Shown piece by piece: positions 8,940 through 18,214 of a DNA stretch of 64,000 bases. The first letter of the stretch is position 1. Each line of letters starts with the position of its first letter. Source of the stretch: Natrarchaeobius chitinivorans (GTDB lineage: Archaea; Halobacteriota; Halobacteria; Halobacteriales; Natrialbaceae); NCBI RefSeq assembly GCF_003841505.1, contig NZ_REGA01000007.1:62001-126000 (forward strand), in the 5' to 3' direction. Position numbers and translations under genes: made by a program. The notes under the pieces are model-generated. The model was not told where the DNA came from. It searched no databases and saw only the letters and a program-made list of their open reading frames with translations.

Positions 8940-10025
8940 CTACAGCTCTTCTTCGACGGCGGCCATATCGTCCGGCAGACCGAGTCGGTCGATCGTCCAC
9001 CCGTCCGCGCGGTATTCGGACTGGGTAATGCTCGAGGCGATGGTGATCAACGAGTCGATCGTCGGCGTCTGGACGTCGGCGATTCGGGCGAGCGTCTGCA
9101 TCGGAACGAGGCCGAAGGGAATGTCCTCGTTGAAGAATCGGTGATCGACCGACGACGGTGCCTTGATCTCCTTGTTTGGCTCGCTCTCGCGGAGCATTCG
9201 CAGGAACGATCCGCTCTCGCCGGCTTCCTTCGACGTCGAACCGATGTCGGCGAACAGTTCCGGGAACGGCTCGACGTCGAGGCCCCAGGCGTCGGCGATC
9301 GCCCGACGCTCCTCGTCGAGGTCCGACATGACGTTCGCGACCGCCGGCGTGCCGGCGTCGTAGTAAAATCGGAAGTCGCCGTCGGTGTGCTCGATCCAGG
9401 CCGCCGAGAGCAGGATTCCCGGCGGATGGAGTACCGCGTTGACGTTGCTCAACGCCGTGTGCAACACGTTTTCCACCGGCGTCGGAGACGGGTACGCGTC
9501 CTCGAGGACGTCCTCGAACGCGTCCCGTTCGGCAGCCGGTACGGACGCGAACCGGACGTTTTCGACCACGGACGAGATGTGAATGTGATCGTCGCCGCGT
9601 TTCCGGCAGATGTACGTCAGCGTGTTCGTCTCGCCGATCGGCGGAACGCTATCGCATCCGGCATCGCGAAGCGTTTCGCGAAACGCTAGCGACCCGCCCG
9701 TACTCCCGGGGTTGAGGAGGATCGGACGCGATCCGTCGAGGTGGGGGGCGAGTTGCGTTGCCAATCCCGAGAACGCGATCGCGGGGAGACACACCATAAT
9801 GAACTCCGCGCCGTCGAGGGCCTCCTCGAGGTCGGTCGTGATGACCGGGACCGACGCGAAGCCGTCGCCGGCAGCGCCGCTGTACTCGACGCCGCCTGCC
9901 TCCTGAATCGCTGCGATCGTCTCTTCCGATCGGTTGTAGAGCTGGGGCGTGTGCCCGAGGCTCTGGAGATGTGCAGCCGCCGCGAATCCGCCGTTTCCGC
10001 CCCCCAGGATTGCAATCGTTGTCAT
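8940..10025 (-). CDS. NAD/NADP octopine/nopaline (opine) dehydrogenase family protein
   Basis: 361 residues. The N-terminal Rossmann fold has GGGNGG at 8-13. The C-terminal octopine dehydrogenase domain carries the conserved His in LHPPG (H200), which serves as catalytic base in characterised members. Family enzymes reductively condense an amino acid with a 2-oxo acid, or run the reverse oxidation. It starts 6 bases after the enolase-superfamily gene ends, so the two form an operon. In a catabolic setting oxidation of an imported opine-like secondary amine is possible. The substrate is not known. Confidence 0.82.
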   Translation of the reverse strand: MTTIAILGGGNGGFAAAAHLQSLGHTPQLYNRSEETIAAIQEAGGVEYSGAAGDGFASVPVITTDLEEALDGAEFIMVCLPAIAFSGLATQLAPHLDGSRPILLNPGSTGGSLAFRETLRDAGCDSVPPIGETNTLTYICRKRGDDHIHISSVVENVRFASVPAAERDAFEDVLEDAYPSPTPVENVLHTALSNVNAVLHPPGILLSAAWIEHTDGDFRFYYDAGTPAVANVMSDLDEERRAIADAWGLDVEPFPELFADIGSTSKEAGESGSFLRMLRESEPNKEIKAPSSVDHRFFNEDIPFGLVPMQTLARIADVQTPTIDSLITIASSITQSEYRADGWTIDRLGLPDDMAAVEEEL

Positions 10026-10031
10026 ATCCGT

Positions 10032-11195
10032 CTAGTGCTGGTCGATGCTGTATTGCTCGAGTTTCTCCTCGTCGACCTCGACGCCGAGACCCGGACCCTC
10101 CGGAACCAGTACGTCCGGCCCCTCGAGCGTGAACGATTCGGCCACGATGTCGTCTTCGTAGTAGATGCCCGCGACCTGGTCGTCGTAATCCTCGGCGCGA
10201 ACGTTGACCGGGCTGACACTCGCCATGCCGGCGATCGGAACGGCGGCACCGAGGTGGAGGTTGGCCGCGTTTCCGACGCCCATCTCGATCGACCCGCCGA
10301 TGTCACAGCGCATGCCGACCGCTTCGGCGACGACGCCGACTTCCTTCGCACGGTGGAGGCCGCCCGGTTTGGTCACGTAAAGCGAGAAGATCTCCGCCGC
10401 GTCGTGACGATCGAGGTCCAGAATGTCCTGTGGCGTCCACGCACCCTCGTCGGCCATGATCGGCTTCTCGACGTTTTCGGCGACTTTCGCCATCTGGCGG
10501 GTGTCGTCGACGGGCTGTTCCATGTAAGCGATGTCGTACTCCTCCATCTGGCGGGTGATTCGGGCCGCCTCCGACGGAAGCTCGTACCCTTCGTTGGCGT
10601 CGACGCGGATGGCGATGTCGGGGCCAAGGGTTTCCCGAAGTCGGCGGATGAGATCGACGTCGCGTTCGGCGTCGAGACCGGCTTTGACTTTGATCGTCTC
10701 CACACCCTCCTCGACTGCCTGCTCGGCTTCCGCGACGGCCCGGTCGTTGTCCATGATGCCGAGGCTGTGGGCGACGGGAATCCGGTCGCGGTAGGAACCG
10801 CCGAGCAGGTCGTGGACCGGCTCGTCCACCCGCTTGCCGGCGAGGTCGTGCAACGCGATGTCGATCGCCGCTTTCGCGTACGGGTGGCCCTTCGCGACGC
10901 TGTCCATCTCGTCGTGGATCGGACCGATGTCCAGCGGCGACTGGCCCTCGACGATCGAAGCGAAGTAGTCCTCGATCATGTCGTTGGCCGTCCGGGCCGT
11001 CTCGCCGTAATACTTCATGTGCGCGCCGCCCCACGTGGGCGTCGGCGGCGTCTCTCCCCATCCCACGAGGCCGTCGTCGGTCTCGAGTTTGACGATCAGG
11101 TGCGAGCCGATGGGGTCGTCCATCTTGCTCGCCCAGTTGTGATCTCGCCGCGGTGGCAGCTTGACGAAGTAGGTCTCGATGTTCCGAATTGCCAT
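10032..11195 (-). CDS. mandelate racemase/muconate lactonizing enzyme family protein
   Basis: 387 residues, enolase superfamily, cytoplasmic. The MLE-type catalytic set is complete: K169-V-K171, metal ligands D199, E226 and D249, and K276 on the opposite barrel side. Lysines on both faces suit racemases/epimerases, including dipeptide epimerases and N-acyl amino acid racemases, as well as cycloisomerases. First gene of a two-gene operon with the opine dehydrogenase, which suggests it presents the correct stereoisomer to that enzyme. That pairing is an inference from position. Confidence 0.87.
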   Translation of the reverse strand: MAIRNIETYFVKLPPRRDHNWASKMDDPIGSHLIVKLETDDGLVGWGETPPTPTWGGAHMKYYGETARTANDMIEDYFASIVEGQSPLDIGPIHDEMDSVAKGHPYAKAAIDIALHDLAGKRVDEPVHDLLGGSYRDRIPVAHSLGIMDNDRAVAEAEQAVEEGVETIKVKAGLDAERDVDLIRRLRETLGPDIAIRVDANEGYELPSEAARITRQMEEYDIAYMEQPVDDTRQMAKVAENVEKPIMADEGAWTPQDILDLDRHDAAEIFSLYVTKPGGLHRAKEVGVVAEAVGMRCDIGGSIEMGVGNAANLHLGAAVPIAGMASVSPVNVRAEDYDDQVAGIYYEDDIVAESFTLEGPDVLVPEGPGLGVEVDEEKLEQYSIDQH

Positions 11196-11288
11196 AATTG
11201 GTACTCTTACGGAGACGACTTAGTTGTTACCCATTCGGGTAACGACGGCCCGATAGCGCTCCTCGAACCGGCGGGCGAAAGCAGACCA

Positions 11289-11342
11289 CTCGAGTGCCAC
11301 AGGGCCTCCGAGTGCCACAGAGCCTCCGAGTGCCACACAGCC
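11289..11342. repeat. tandem repeat, 18-bp unit x3
   Basis: Three units of CTCCGAGTGCCACAGAGC with small changes, just upstream of the racemase-family gene. The 533-bp spacer 11196-11728 holds only this array and the palindromic pair at 11462-11632. Confidence 0.8.
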
Positions 11343-11461
11343 TCGAGCGACGGCGAACGAAATCGAAAGGTGGTCGAGAGGCGACCGTGCAACTACTGCT
11401 GTTCAACCATAGTAGACGCTAGAGGAAGTTGGCTACCGAAACATCGTGATACGCTTGCCGG

Positions 11462-11632
11462 CTATAGTATAGTAACAACTGGAACTATTTACACACTGAT
11501 CGCACAGTTGTCGTGCGATCAGGTGTGCATTGACTTCCAGTGGCTACTATAACAACTGAAACGATTTAACACCAGTCGCACAGCAGTCGTGCGATCGGGT
11601 GTGCAGTGACGTTCAGTGGCTACTATAGTACC
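11462..11632. repeat. two tandem copies of a palindromic element
   Basis: Two ~85-bp copies (about 11462-11552 and 11546-11632) share the left part AACAACTG..AC.ATTTA and the right part CAGTGGCTACTATA. Each has a central hairpin; in copy 1 CTGATCGCAC pairs perfectly with GTGCGATCAG. The copies meet at a shared CTACTATAA junction. The family differs from the TGATACGG hairpins. Confidence 0.8.
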
Positions 11633-11728
11633 GTTTCGAGCGTCGTCCGACGAGCGAAATCGGATCGCACCGCATGAGGTCGCCCATCAGTTCAGATTTG
11701 AAACGCCATCGTATGCAGACGAGTGCTG

Positions 11729-12265
11729 TCAGTCACTGGTGATACCGAGTTCACGCTCGAGTTTCGGGTTCTGGTTTCTCGTTTTGATATCGGATTCGAT
11801 GAGTTGCCCGCACGCTTCGACGAATTCCGTGTTTCTCATCCGACCATAGACGAGGTGGAGTCCGCCGTCATCGGTTCTGATGAAAATGGCAATAACGTCG
11901 GGGTTGTCGCCGCTGAAGTACTCGCGCGTGGTGGCGACTCCGCCGACGATCAGAAAGACCATGAACACTGTGAGAGAATCGACGCGTGGTTCCGAAAGCT
12001 GTCCAGCGAACGCTTGAACGTAGACAGCCAGAATCAGGACGCCAGTTATGACGGCGAAGAACCACCCGAGGAATCGGTTGCGCTGAAGTGAGGAATCTCG
12101 CTTGACCGTAATACTGGAAACCCTATCTGTCGGGATCAAAAACGAGGGCCACGTGTCCGGATCCTCCGGGGTGTAGGTGAGGCTGGTGGTATCTCCGGTG
12201 AATGTTCCAGTATTTTCTCCATCGATTACGTATTCATCGATGTACGCTTCAGTTTCGAAATACAT
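11729..12265 (-). CDS. two-TM membrane protein of unknown function
   Basis: 178 residues. A beta-rich N-terminal ~60 residues is followed by two hydrophobic segments (about 65-86 and 98-112) and a soluble C-terminal part with mixed charge. The composition is haloarchaeal, so I regard it as a real gene, but I do not recognise the family. The hydrophobic hairpin between two beta-rich parts recalls small PH-like membrane proteins; this is only a resemblance in layout. It is monocistronic, downstream of pntB in the same direction but separated by about 150 bp. Confidence 0.6.
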   Translation of the reverse strand: MYFETEAYIDEYVIDGENTGTFTGDTTSLTYTPEDPDTWPSFLIPTDRVSSITVKRDSSLQRNRFLGWFFAVITGVLILAVYVQAFAGQLSEPRVDSLTVFMVFLIVGGVATTREYFSGDNPDVIAIFIRTDDGGLHLVYGRMRNTEFVEACGQLIESDIKTRNQNPKLERELGITSD

Positions 12266-12417
12266 TGATACTGATTCTTCGAAGGACGCTCTTTTAGGAT
12301 TTGGGCTTCTGGTAACGCCATCAGTCGACGAGAGCGCTCAGCAGTCGGTATCGAAGACAGAACGGAGATTACCCGGAACGTGCCGGCAGCTTTCGAAGCG
12401 AGAGAAAAGCGCCGAAA

Positions 12418-13857
12418 TCAGTTGTTCTCCTTGTAGTTGTTCACGAGTTCCTGCATCGAGTCCTTCGCATCGCCGAACAGCAAGTTCGTGTTGTCCTGTG
12501 CGAACAGCGGGTTCGCGATCCCGGAGAATCCGGGGCTGAGGCTCCGCTTGTTGACGATGACGGTTCTGGCATCGCCGACGTTGAGGACCGGCATCCCGGC
12601 GATCGGACCCGAGTCGGACTCGTTCGCCTGGGGGTTGACCACGTCGTTTGCGCCGGTCACGATGACGACGTCGGTCTGGGAGAACGTCGGGTTGATCTCC
12701 TCGAGTTCTTTCATCTTGTCGTATGGGACGTCCGCATCGGCCAGGAGCACGTTCATGTGTCCCGGCATTCGACCGGCGACGGGGTGGATCCCGAACTCGA
12801 CTTCGACGTCGTTCTCGTCGAGCAGTTCGGCCAGTTCGGCGACCGCGTGTTGGGCCTGGGCGACGGCCATTCCGTACCCGGGGACGATCACGACTCGATT
12901 TGCGACGTCCAGGAGCATCTCGATCTCTTCGGGAGAGGTTTCGGTGATGTTCCCCTCGTAGATGTCGTCCATCTCCTCGGAGTCGGCCTCCTCGCCGAAT
13001 CCACCGAACAACACGTTAGACAGCGACCGGTTCATCGATTCGCACATGATCACCGTCAGGATCATTCCGGCGGCCCCGACCAGCGTACCGGCGATGATCA
13101 AGGCGGTGTTGTTGAGGACGAATCCCGTTCCCGCAGCAGCCAGCCCGGAGTAGGAGTTCAACAGGGCGATAACGACGGGCATGTCCGCACCACCGATCGA
13201 GATCACGAGCGCGATACCGAGCAACGACGCGGCCCCCAACAAAAGCCAGTACGCCGGGACCCACTCACCCTGCAGATACTCGGCGAAGAGTTCAGGCTGG
13301 ACGACCAGGTACGCACCCAGCAGGATGCTAATCGCGAAAAGCGCGACCTTGACTACCTGCTCGCCGGTGTAGCGGATCGCGTTACCGTTTACGACGCCGT
13401 GTAACTTGCCAGCGGCGACCAGACTTCCACAGAACGTGACCGCACCGATGAGTCCAGATGCAGCGGCTGCGATCGCCGTTTCCGCCGGAAGCGACGTAAC
13501 GACCCCCGCCGTCTGGAACTCGATCAACTCGGCACCGGCGACCAGCGCCGACGCGCCGCCACCAAATCCGTTGAAGACGCCGACCAACTGTGGCATCTCG
13601 GTCATTTCGACCCGAACCGCGAGTCCGACACCGACGACGGACCCGACGACCAGGCCGGCGATCAACACCACCGGGGAGACGAGTTCGAACCACAGGACCG
13701 TTACCCCGACGGCGAGTAACATCCCCATCGCGGACGTAAAGTTTCCTCTCGTCGCGGTCCGTGGATGGGTCATATCGCGCATCCCCTGGATGAAAAGCAC
13801 CGCTGCGAGGAGGTACGCGAGCTGGATCACCCACTCGGGAAGGGTTTCCATCATCAT
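12418..13857 (-). CDS. pntB: NAD(P) transhydrogenase beta subunit
   Basis: 479 residues. About 290 residues of membrane helices (domain II) are followed by the NADP(H)-binding domain III, recognisable by VPGYGMAVAQAQ, the GIHPVAGRMPGHMN stretch and VNKRS near the C-terminus. With PntAA and PntAB it forms the membrane complex that uses the proton gradient to reduce NADP+ with NADH. The start overlaps the stop of pntAB (TGATG), so translation is coupled. Three consecutive Met codons leave the exact start uncertain by two residues. Confidence 0.95.
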   Translation of the reverse strand: MMMETLPEWVIQLAYLLAAVLFIQGMRDMTHPRTATRGNFTSAMGMLLAVGVTVLWFELVSPVVLIAGLVVGSVVGVGLAVRVEMTEMPQLVGVFNGFGGGASALVAGAELIEFQTAGVVTSLPAETAIAAAASGLIGAVTFCGSLVAAGKLHGVVNGNAIRYTGEQVVKVALFAISILLGAYLVVQPELFAEYLQGEWVPAYWLLLGAASLLGIALVISIGGADMPVVIALLNSYSGLAAAGTGFVLNNTALIIAGTLVGAAGMILTVIMCESMNRSLSNVLFGGFGEEADSEEMDDIYEGNITETSPEEIEMLLDVANRVVIVPGYGMAVAQAQHAVAELAELLDENDVEVEFGIHPVAGRMPGHMNVLLADADVPYDKMKELEEINPTFSQTDVVIVTGANDVVNPQANESDSGPIAGMPVLNVGDARTVIVNKRSLSPGFSGIANPLFAQDNTNLLFGDAKDSMQELVNNYKENN

Positions 13858-14141
13858 CAGGCCTCACTCCCTTTGTGGAACTGGTTCAACATCTTGTGGC
13901 TCACGAGGTAGCCACCGACGACGTTGACCGTCGCCATGACGACTGCCAGAAAGCCAAACGCGGTCGCGAGTCTGGACGATCCGGATCCCGCGACGACGAC
14001 GGCCCCCACGAGCGTAATCCCGGTGATTGCGTTCGATCCGGACATAAGCGGCGTGTGCAGGTTGGCCGGAATCTTGGTGATGATCGAATACCCCAGAAAC
14101 GCCGTCAACACGAACAGCGTGAGGTTGAATACGAGCGTCAT
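13857..14141 (-). CDS. pntAB: NAD(P) transhydrogenase alpha subunit, membrane part
   Basis: 94 residues with three to four hydrophobic helices, matching the separate membrane portion of the alpha subunit in three-gene pnt operons. Motifs LHTPLMSGSNAITGI and the VVGGYLVSHKML end are typical. It completes domain II together with PntB. It overlaps pntB by four bases at its 3' end. Upstream, 123 bp separate it from pntAA, an interval bridged by a 44-codon reading frame of doubtful coding value. Confidence 0.93.
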   Translation of the reverse strand: MTLVFNLTLFVLTAFLGYSIITKIPANLHTPLMSGSNAITGITLVGAVVVAGSGSSRLATAFGFLAVVMATVNVVGGYLVSHKMLNQFHKGSEA

Positions 14142-14264
14142 CGACCGGTCACCTCGCTACCAGCGGACTGACGCCGCCATCGAACCGGCGACAAGCCAGT
14201 GGTGAATGGGGCACTCGCGCGATCGGTTCCTGTGCGTTTCGGATTTCGGGTGGTGTGATTTCGG

Positions 14265-15419
14265 TTAGTCATCGTCTTCGTCGTCTGTTTCGTCCGTTTC
14301 GTGTGGAGCACGGTACGTTCCGTCGTGGCTGAGCAAGGTGGAGTCGATAATCTCGTCGTCGGTATCGACGTCGAGTTCGCCGTCCGTGAGCAAGAGATCG
14401 AGGAAGTCCTTGACGTTGTTGGCGACCAGTTGACTCGCGGTGTGAGGAACCGTCGCCGGAAGATTCGTCGGCCCGTGGATCGATACGCCCTCGTAGTCGA
14501 CGATTTCGTCCGCGACCGTCGGCTCACAGTTTCCGCCACCTTTGGCCGCGAGATCGACGATGACCGAACCCGGGTCCATCCCGTCGATCATCTCGTTGGT
14601 CACCAGTTCGGGAGACGGGCGGCCGGGAACGGCAGCCGTGGTGATGACGACGTCCGAATCCGCGATCACCCGGTTCATCATCTCCCGTTGTTTCCGGATG
14701 AATTCGTCGTCTTGCTCTTTCGCGTGGCCCTCGTCGTCCGACGCGTCGTCGGTCTCGAGGTCCAGTTCGACGAACTCGGCTCCGAGACTCTCGACCTCTT
14801 CTTTGACCTCCGGACGGATGTCGTAGGCCCGTGTCGACGCACCCAGCCGTTCCGACGTCGCGATGGCCTTGAGTCCGGCAACTCCAGCACCGACCACGAA
14901 TACGTCCGCGGGCTGGACCGTCCCCGCGGCGGTCATCTCCATCGGGAACAACCTGGGTAACGCCTCTGCGGCAACGAGAACGGATTTGTAGCCGCTGACG
15001 CTGTCCATCGACGAGACGATGTCCATGCTCTGGGCCCGGCTGATCCGGGGGACGAGTTCCATCGAGAAAGCGGTGATCTCGCGATCGACCAGCATCTCGG
15101 TTTCGTCCTCGAGGCCGAAGGGGCCGAGCAATCCGAGAACGACCTGTCCGTCCCGATACGGATCTAGCGACTCCGCGTCGGTCGCCCCTAGCGCCCGGAC
15201 CTGCGTGATGACGTCCGCCCGCTCGAACACCGCTTCGCGGTCGTCGAGAACCTCACAGCCGGCCTCGCGATACTGGTCGTCGGACCAGTCGGAACCGTTC
15301 CCGGCACCGGCCGCGACGCAAACGGTCACCCCCTCGTCGACGAGCTGCTTTGCGACGGGCGGCGTGAGCGCGACGCGCGTCTCGTCCGACGCCGTTTCCG
15401 TGGGTACCCCGATAATCAT
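14265..15419 (-). CDS. pntAA: NAD(P) transhydrogenase alpha subunit, NAD-binding part
   Basis: 384 residues of the alanine dehydrogenase/PNT fold, the NAD(H)-binding domain I of transhydrogenase. Seen: N-terminal MIIGVPTE, the RAQSMDxxSSMDSVSGYK segment, a Rossmann GAGVAG motif near residue 176, and AAVPGRPSPELV. The last ~15 residues are a strongly acidic tail. Soluble domain that docks on PntAB/PntB at the cytoplasmic membrane face. First gene of the pntAA-AB-B operon. A perfect 9-bp inverted repeat lies 25-45 bases upstream of the start and could be an operator. Confidence 0.95.
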   Translation of the reverse strand: MIIGVPTETASDETRVALTPPVAKQLVDEGVTVCVAAGAGNGSDWSDDQYREAGCEVLDDREAVFERADVITQVRALGATDAESLDPYRDGQVVLGLLGPFGLEDETEMLVDREITAFSMELVPRISRAQSMDIVSSMDSVSGYKSVLVAAEALPRLFPMEMTAAGTVQPADVFVVGAGVAGLKAIATSERLGASTRAYDIRPEVKEEVESLGAEFVELDLETDDASDDEGHAKEQDDEFIRKQREMMNRVIADSDVVITTAAVPGRPSPELVTNEMIDGMDPGSVIVDLAAKGGGNCEPTVADEIVDYEGVSIHGPTNLPATVPHTASQLVANNVKDFLDLLLTDGELDVDTDDEIIDSTLLSHDGTYRAPHETDETDDEDDD

Positions 15420-16639
15420 CCGACAATCCCCCGACCGAATCGGCGGAGTGATCCATCACTCCGATGGAATACATTCCACCTGTTACTGTTTCGTGCGATC
15501 ATAGTACCTGCTTGCTACCGGGATTTTTGTCGTCGTATATTAAATCCACCGAATGGTAACGATGCACGCGCTAGCGAATGGAACACCAGATACGAGAACC
15601 ACCTGAGACGCCCTCCCGACGCCCTATCGAGCGAATCGGGCAGTCGGCATCGCGTCGACGTCGAAACGCGTTCCTGTTTCACCCCCGTCGTCCAGACGCT
15701 AGCAGCGAGCGACCGGGCAGGCCGAGCGGGTGGCCAAGTTCGACGTCGAATTTCACGTTTTCCAATTACAATTATTCATAATTTATAATTTGGCGGAAAC
15801 AAGGGGATTGTCGGACACTGTTTCCATACTTTGGGAACTCCGGATTCGTCACTGCCGAGGTTTTCGACGGAGTTGCGCTCAGATGGCGGAGGGGGACGAG
15901 TTCGAACCGTCGTCTGCTCTCCACAATTGCCGTTCCCAGCGTTCCTCGAGCAGAAATTGTAGCATCACACTGAATCTCAGGTAGATCACGTGAAAAGTTG
16001 ACGCCTGCCAGGGCCCGACCGAGGGAGACTGTGAATGGCCCTCACGAGGTACACAGTGACATGCGTGCGTATTCGTTCCCCATCTCAGGGAAGAGTGTCT
16101 GGAATGACGACGGTTCACGGGACGGAAAGCGAGGCCGAAGCGATCTCGACCCATCGTCGATGCGACACGCAGATTACGAGGCGGTGTGAGGTTGAAGATA
16201 TCGTGAAAGGATTCTCCAGACACGCCAGATCCGACTCGTCCGTCGCTCACACGCGGGTTGGTCGTTCCGAGGACGTATCAAATCTGGCTGACGCGTACCG
16301 ATACTGTGGTCCGGGACGTCGCGTCCGCCGACGAACGCGAGCCAAGTATTTACAGTGGTATGAGTGTAATATTTTCCCGGTTTACTCGGTTCGTACGTAT
16401 AGTTTCCGTCGCCGATTCGACCGCTCGTCTTTCGGAAGGTGGGAAAACAATCAGGGCCAGTCGATCGGTCGAGTCACGACCGACAGGAACCATCCGCTAG
16501 CAGTATGAATAACGAGCACTCGACTGTCGGGGCTGGAAGGCGATTCGACAGCACGAGACGATCTGTTGTCCGTCGGTACCGTGCGACCGTTACCCGGCGC
16601 TGGGTACACTGAATACGCACGAAAAGTCGACCCGTCGAG
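15420..16639. other. gene-poor spacer, 1.2 kb
   Basis: Between pntAA and the SDR gene. Reading frames here (for example minus 15879-16250) encode basic, Ser/Arg-rich sequences unlike the acidic proteins around them, so I call no gene. The stretch near 15760-15800 is AT-rich. A motif GTATTTACAG..G.A...GTGTAATA at 16345-16372 has a relative at 22581-22606. It may be a remnant of a lost gene or mobile element. Confidence 0.5.
15444..15463. promoter_or_regulatory. inverted repeat upstream of pntAA
   Basis: CGGAGTGAT, a CC spacer, then ATCACTCCG: a perfect 9-bp dyad located 25-44 bases before the pntAA ATG. Its size and place fit a dimeric regulator site overlapping the transcription start. No regulator is assigned. 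Confidence 0.4.
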
Positions 16640-17386
16640 TTAGCGGAAACTCGAGCCGCCGTCGGGATGAATAGTGCTCCCGGTAATAAACGAGGACTTC
16701 TCGCTCGCCAGATACTCGACCGTATCGATGACTTCTTCAGGAGTTCCGTTGCGGGGAAGACACTGGTGGTCTGCGACGGCATCGAGATACTCCTCGTCTA
16801 GCTGTTGACTCGCCTCCGAGGTGACGAGACCCGGTGCGATCGCGTTCACGCGAACGCCGTCGTCACCCACTTCCGTCGCGATAGCGCGAGTCATCGACGG
16901 AATCGCGCCCTTCGACGTGACGTAGTGTGGATAGCCCGTCACGCCGCCGTACATCACGGCCGAGGAGATGTTGACGACGCTACCGCTCCCCTGGTCGACC
17001 ATCTCCGGGACGAGTTGCTGACAACAGATGAACGTCCCGGTCGTGTTCACGTCGAGGACGCTGCGCCACTCGTCGACTGGAATCTCGTCGAAGCTCCGGT
17101 CGCGCTGTGTGACAAGCGGCGCGTAGATCGCCGCGTTGTTGACGAGAACGTCGATGCTCCCGAACGCATCCAGGGTCTCCTCTCGAAGCGCTGCAACGTC
17201 GTCCTCCTCCGTCACGTCGGTCTCGACGCCGATTGCATCCGTCTCGAGTTCGGACGCCGCTTGCGACGCGTTTTCGACGTCAGCAATCGCGATCTGTGCT
17301 CCGTGGCCGGCGAACCGTTCGGCCATCTGCTTGCCGATTCCGCTTCCACCGCCAGTGATGACGACGGTGTCGTTCTCGAAGTTCAT
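16640..17386 (-). CDS. SDR-family oxidoreductase
   Basis: 248 residues from the ATG at 17386. A longer frame reaches 17563, but the extra 59 residues are unlike the family, and a TATA-like box (17413-17420) sits about 30 bases before 17386. NAD(P) motif TGGGSGIG at 11-18, NNA at 83-85, and the catalytic Ser141/142, Tyr155 and Lys159 (YVTSK) are all present. Typical classical SDR dehydrogenase of cytoplasmic alcohols or sugars; substrate unknown. Divergent from the coxG-like gene. Confidence 0.88.
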   Translation of the reverse strand: MNFENDTVVITGGGSGIGKQMAERFAGHGAQIAIADVENASQAASELETDAIGVETDVTEEDDVAALREETLDAFGSIDVLVNNAAIYAPLVTQRDRSFDEIPVDEWRSVLDVNTTGTFICCQQLVPEMVDQGSGSVVNISSAVMYGGVTGYPHYVTSKGAIPSMTRAIATEVGDDGVRVNAIAPGLVTSEASQQLDEEYLDAVADHQCLPRNGTPEEVIDTVEYLASEKSSFITGSTIHPDGGSSFR

Positions 17387-17595
17387 ACGAACCGATAACA
17401 GATCTACACCCTCAAATACGTTTTCCTTCGGTATGCACGCCGGAGCGGCGGTGCAGACTGCTCTCGGGGAGTTCGAACTGATCCGATCTCTCGCTTCCCA
17501 GCGGTCGGTTCGTTCACCAGGAGTAAACGCGCTAGAGATAGAATCGTCGGGGAAAGATGTCACGCAGTATGGAAAGCAGGCCGAACGGTTGCGTC

Positions 17596-17605
17596 AAAAT
17601 ATAAG
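17596..17605 (+). promoter_or_regulatory. TATA box of the molybdenum hydroxylase operon
   Basis: AAAATATAAG centred about 30 bases before the ATG at 17632. Confidence 0.5.
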
Positions 17606-17631
17606 TGAGAAGCTTGTGAGATGGTAGCTGT

Positions 17632-18099
17632 ATGCAAACAGAGGACGAAATTACGATCGAGGCCGAACAGGAGCAACTGTGGGCGCTGATCTCGGATCCC
17701 GAAGTTCTCGTCAACTGCGTCCCCGGTGCAAAAGAGGTTACACAGGAGTCCGAGACGGAGTATACGGGCGTCATCGAGCGCAGTCTCGCGGGCGTTACGC
17801 TCTCGCTAAACGGGGAAGTCGATATGATCGAGCGAGAACCGCCGACGTACGTGAAAGTGGACGCGGTCGGTGAGGACAGCAGGACGAACAGCCGGATGGA
17901 CGCCACCGCCGAAATGACCATCGCCGAAAGCGGTGACGGAGCCTCGGAGCTGTCGTACGTGATCGACATGGAGTTCACCGGTCGTCTCGCGACGCTCGGA
18001 TCACGACTCGTTAAACGGAAGATCCGCTCCGACATCGACGAGTTCTTCGAGAACGTCAGAGACGAACTGGAAAACGGTGAGGCGGCAAGTGATGGGTGA
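17632..18099 (+). CDS. coxG: CoxG-like SRPBCC protein
   Basis: 155 residues of the CoxG (carbon monoxide dehydrogenase subunit G) START/SRPBCC fold. Seen: the N-terminal part with ALISDPEVLVNCVPGAKEV, a TYTG-like turn, and a hydrophobic groove pattern ending in DEFFENVRDEL. In CO-oxidising bacteria CoxG helps anchor the dehydrogenase to the membrane. It is the first gene before the large, medium and small hydroxylase subunits (115 bp away) and has its own promoter. The C-terminal membrane-anchoring extension of classical CoxG is missing. Confidence 0.85.
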   Translation: MQTEDEITIEAEQEQLWALISDPEVLVNCVPGAKEVTQESETEYTGVIERSLAGVTLSLNGEVDMIEREPPTYVKVDAVGEDSRTNSRMDATAEMTIAESGDGASELSYVIDMEFTGRLATLGSRLVKRKIRSDIDEFFENVRDELENGEAASDG

Positions 18100-18214
18100 A
18101 CAGTGATGTCGGGGCTCCACCTCGAGCCGTCGTCCGAGAATCGACCGACTGGATGGTTCCGGGACGGTTCGACATCCCACAGCGTTTATGTAGACTCGAG
18201 GAGTGTGTGAATCC

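Noticed and set aside
9741-11552. 603-codon plus-strand frame covering the racemase-family gene and the palindromic repeats
   Set aside because: Antisense shadow of an enzyme with intact catalytic residues, and it runs through repeat DNA; no domain seen.
15896-15912. tRNA T-arm-like string GAGTTCGAACC
   Set aside because: No acceptor stem, D-arm or anticodon arm can be fitted around it on either strand.
15879-16250. 123-codon minus-strand frame in the pnt-SDR spacer, considered as a transposase remnant
   Set aside because: Basic, Ser/Arg/His-rich composition unlike neighbouring proteins and no recognisable motif; could not be supported.
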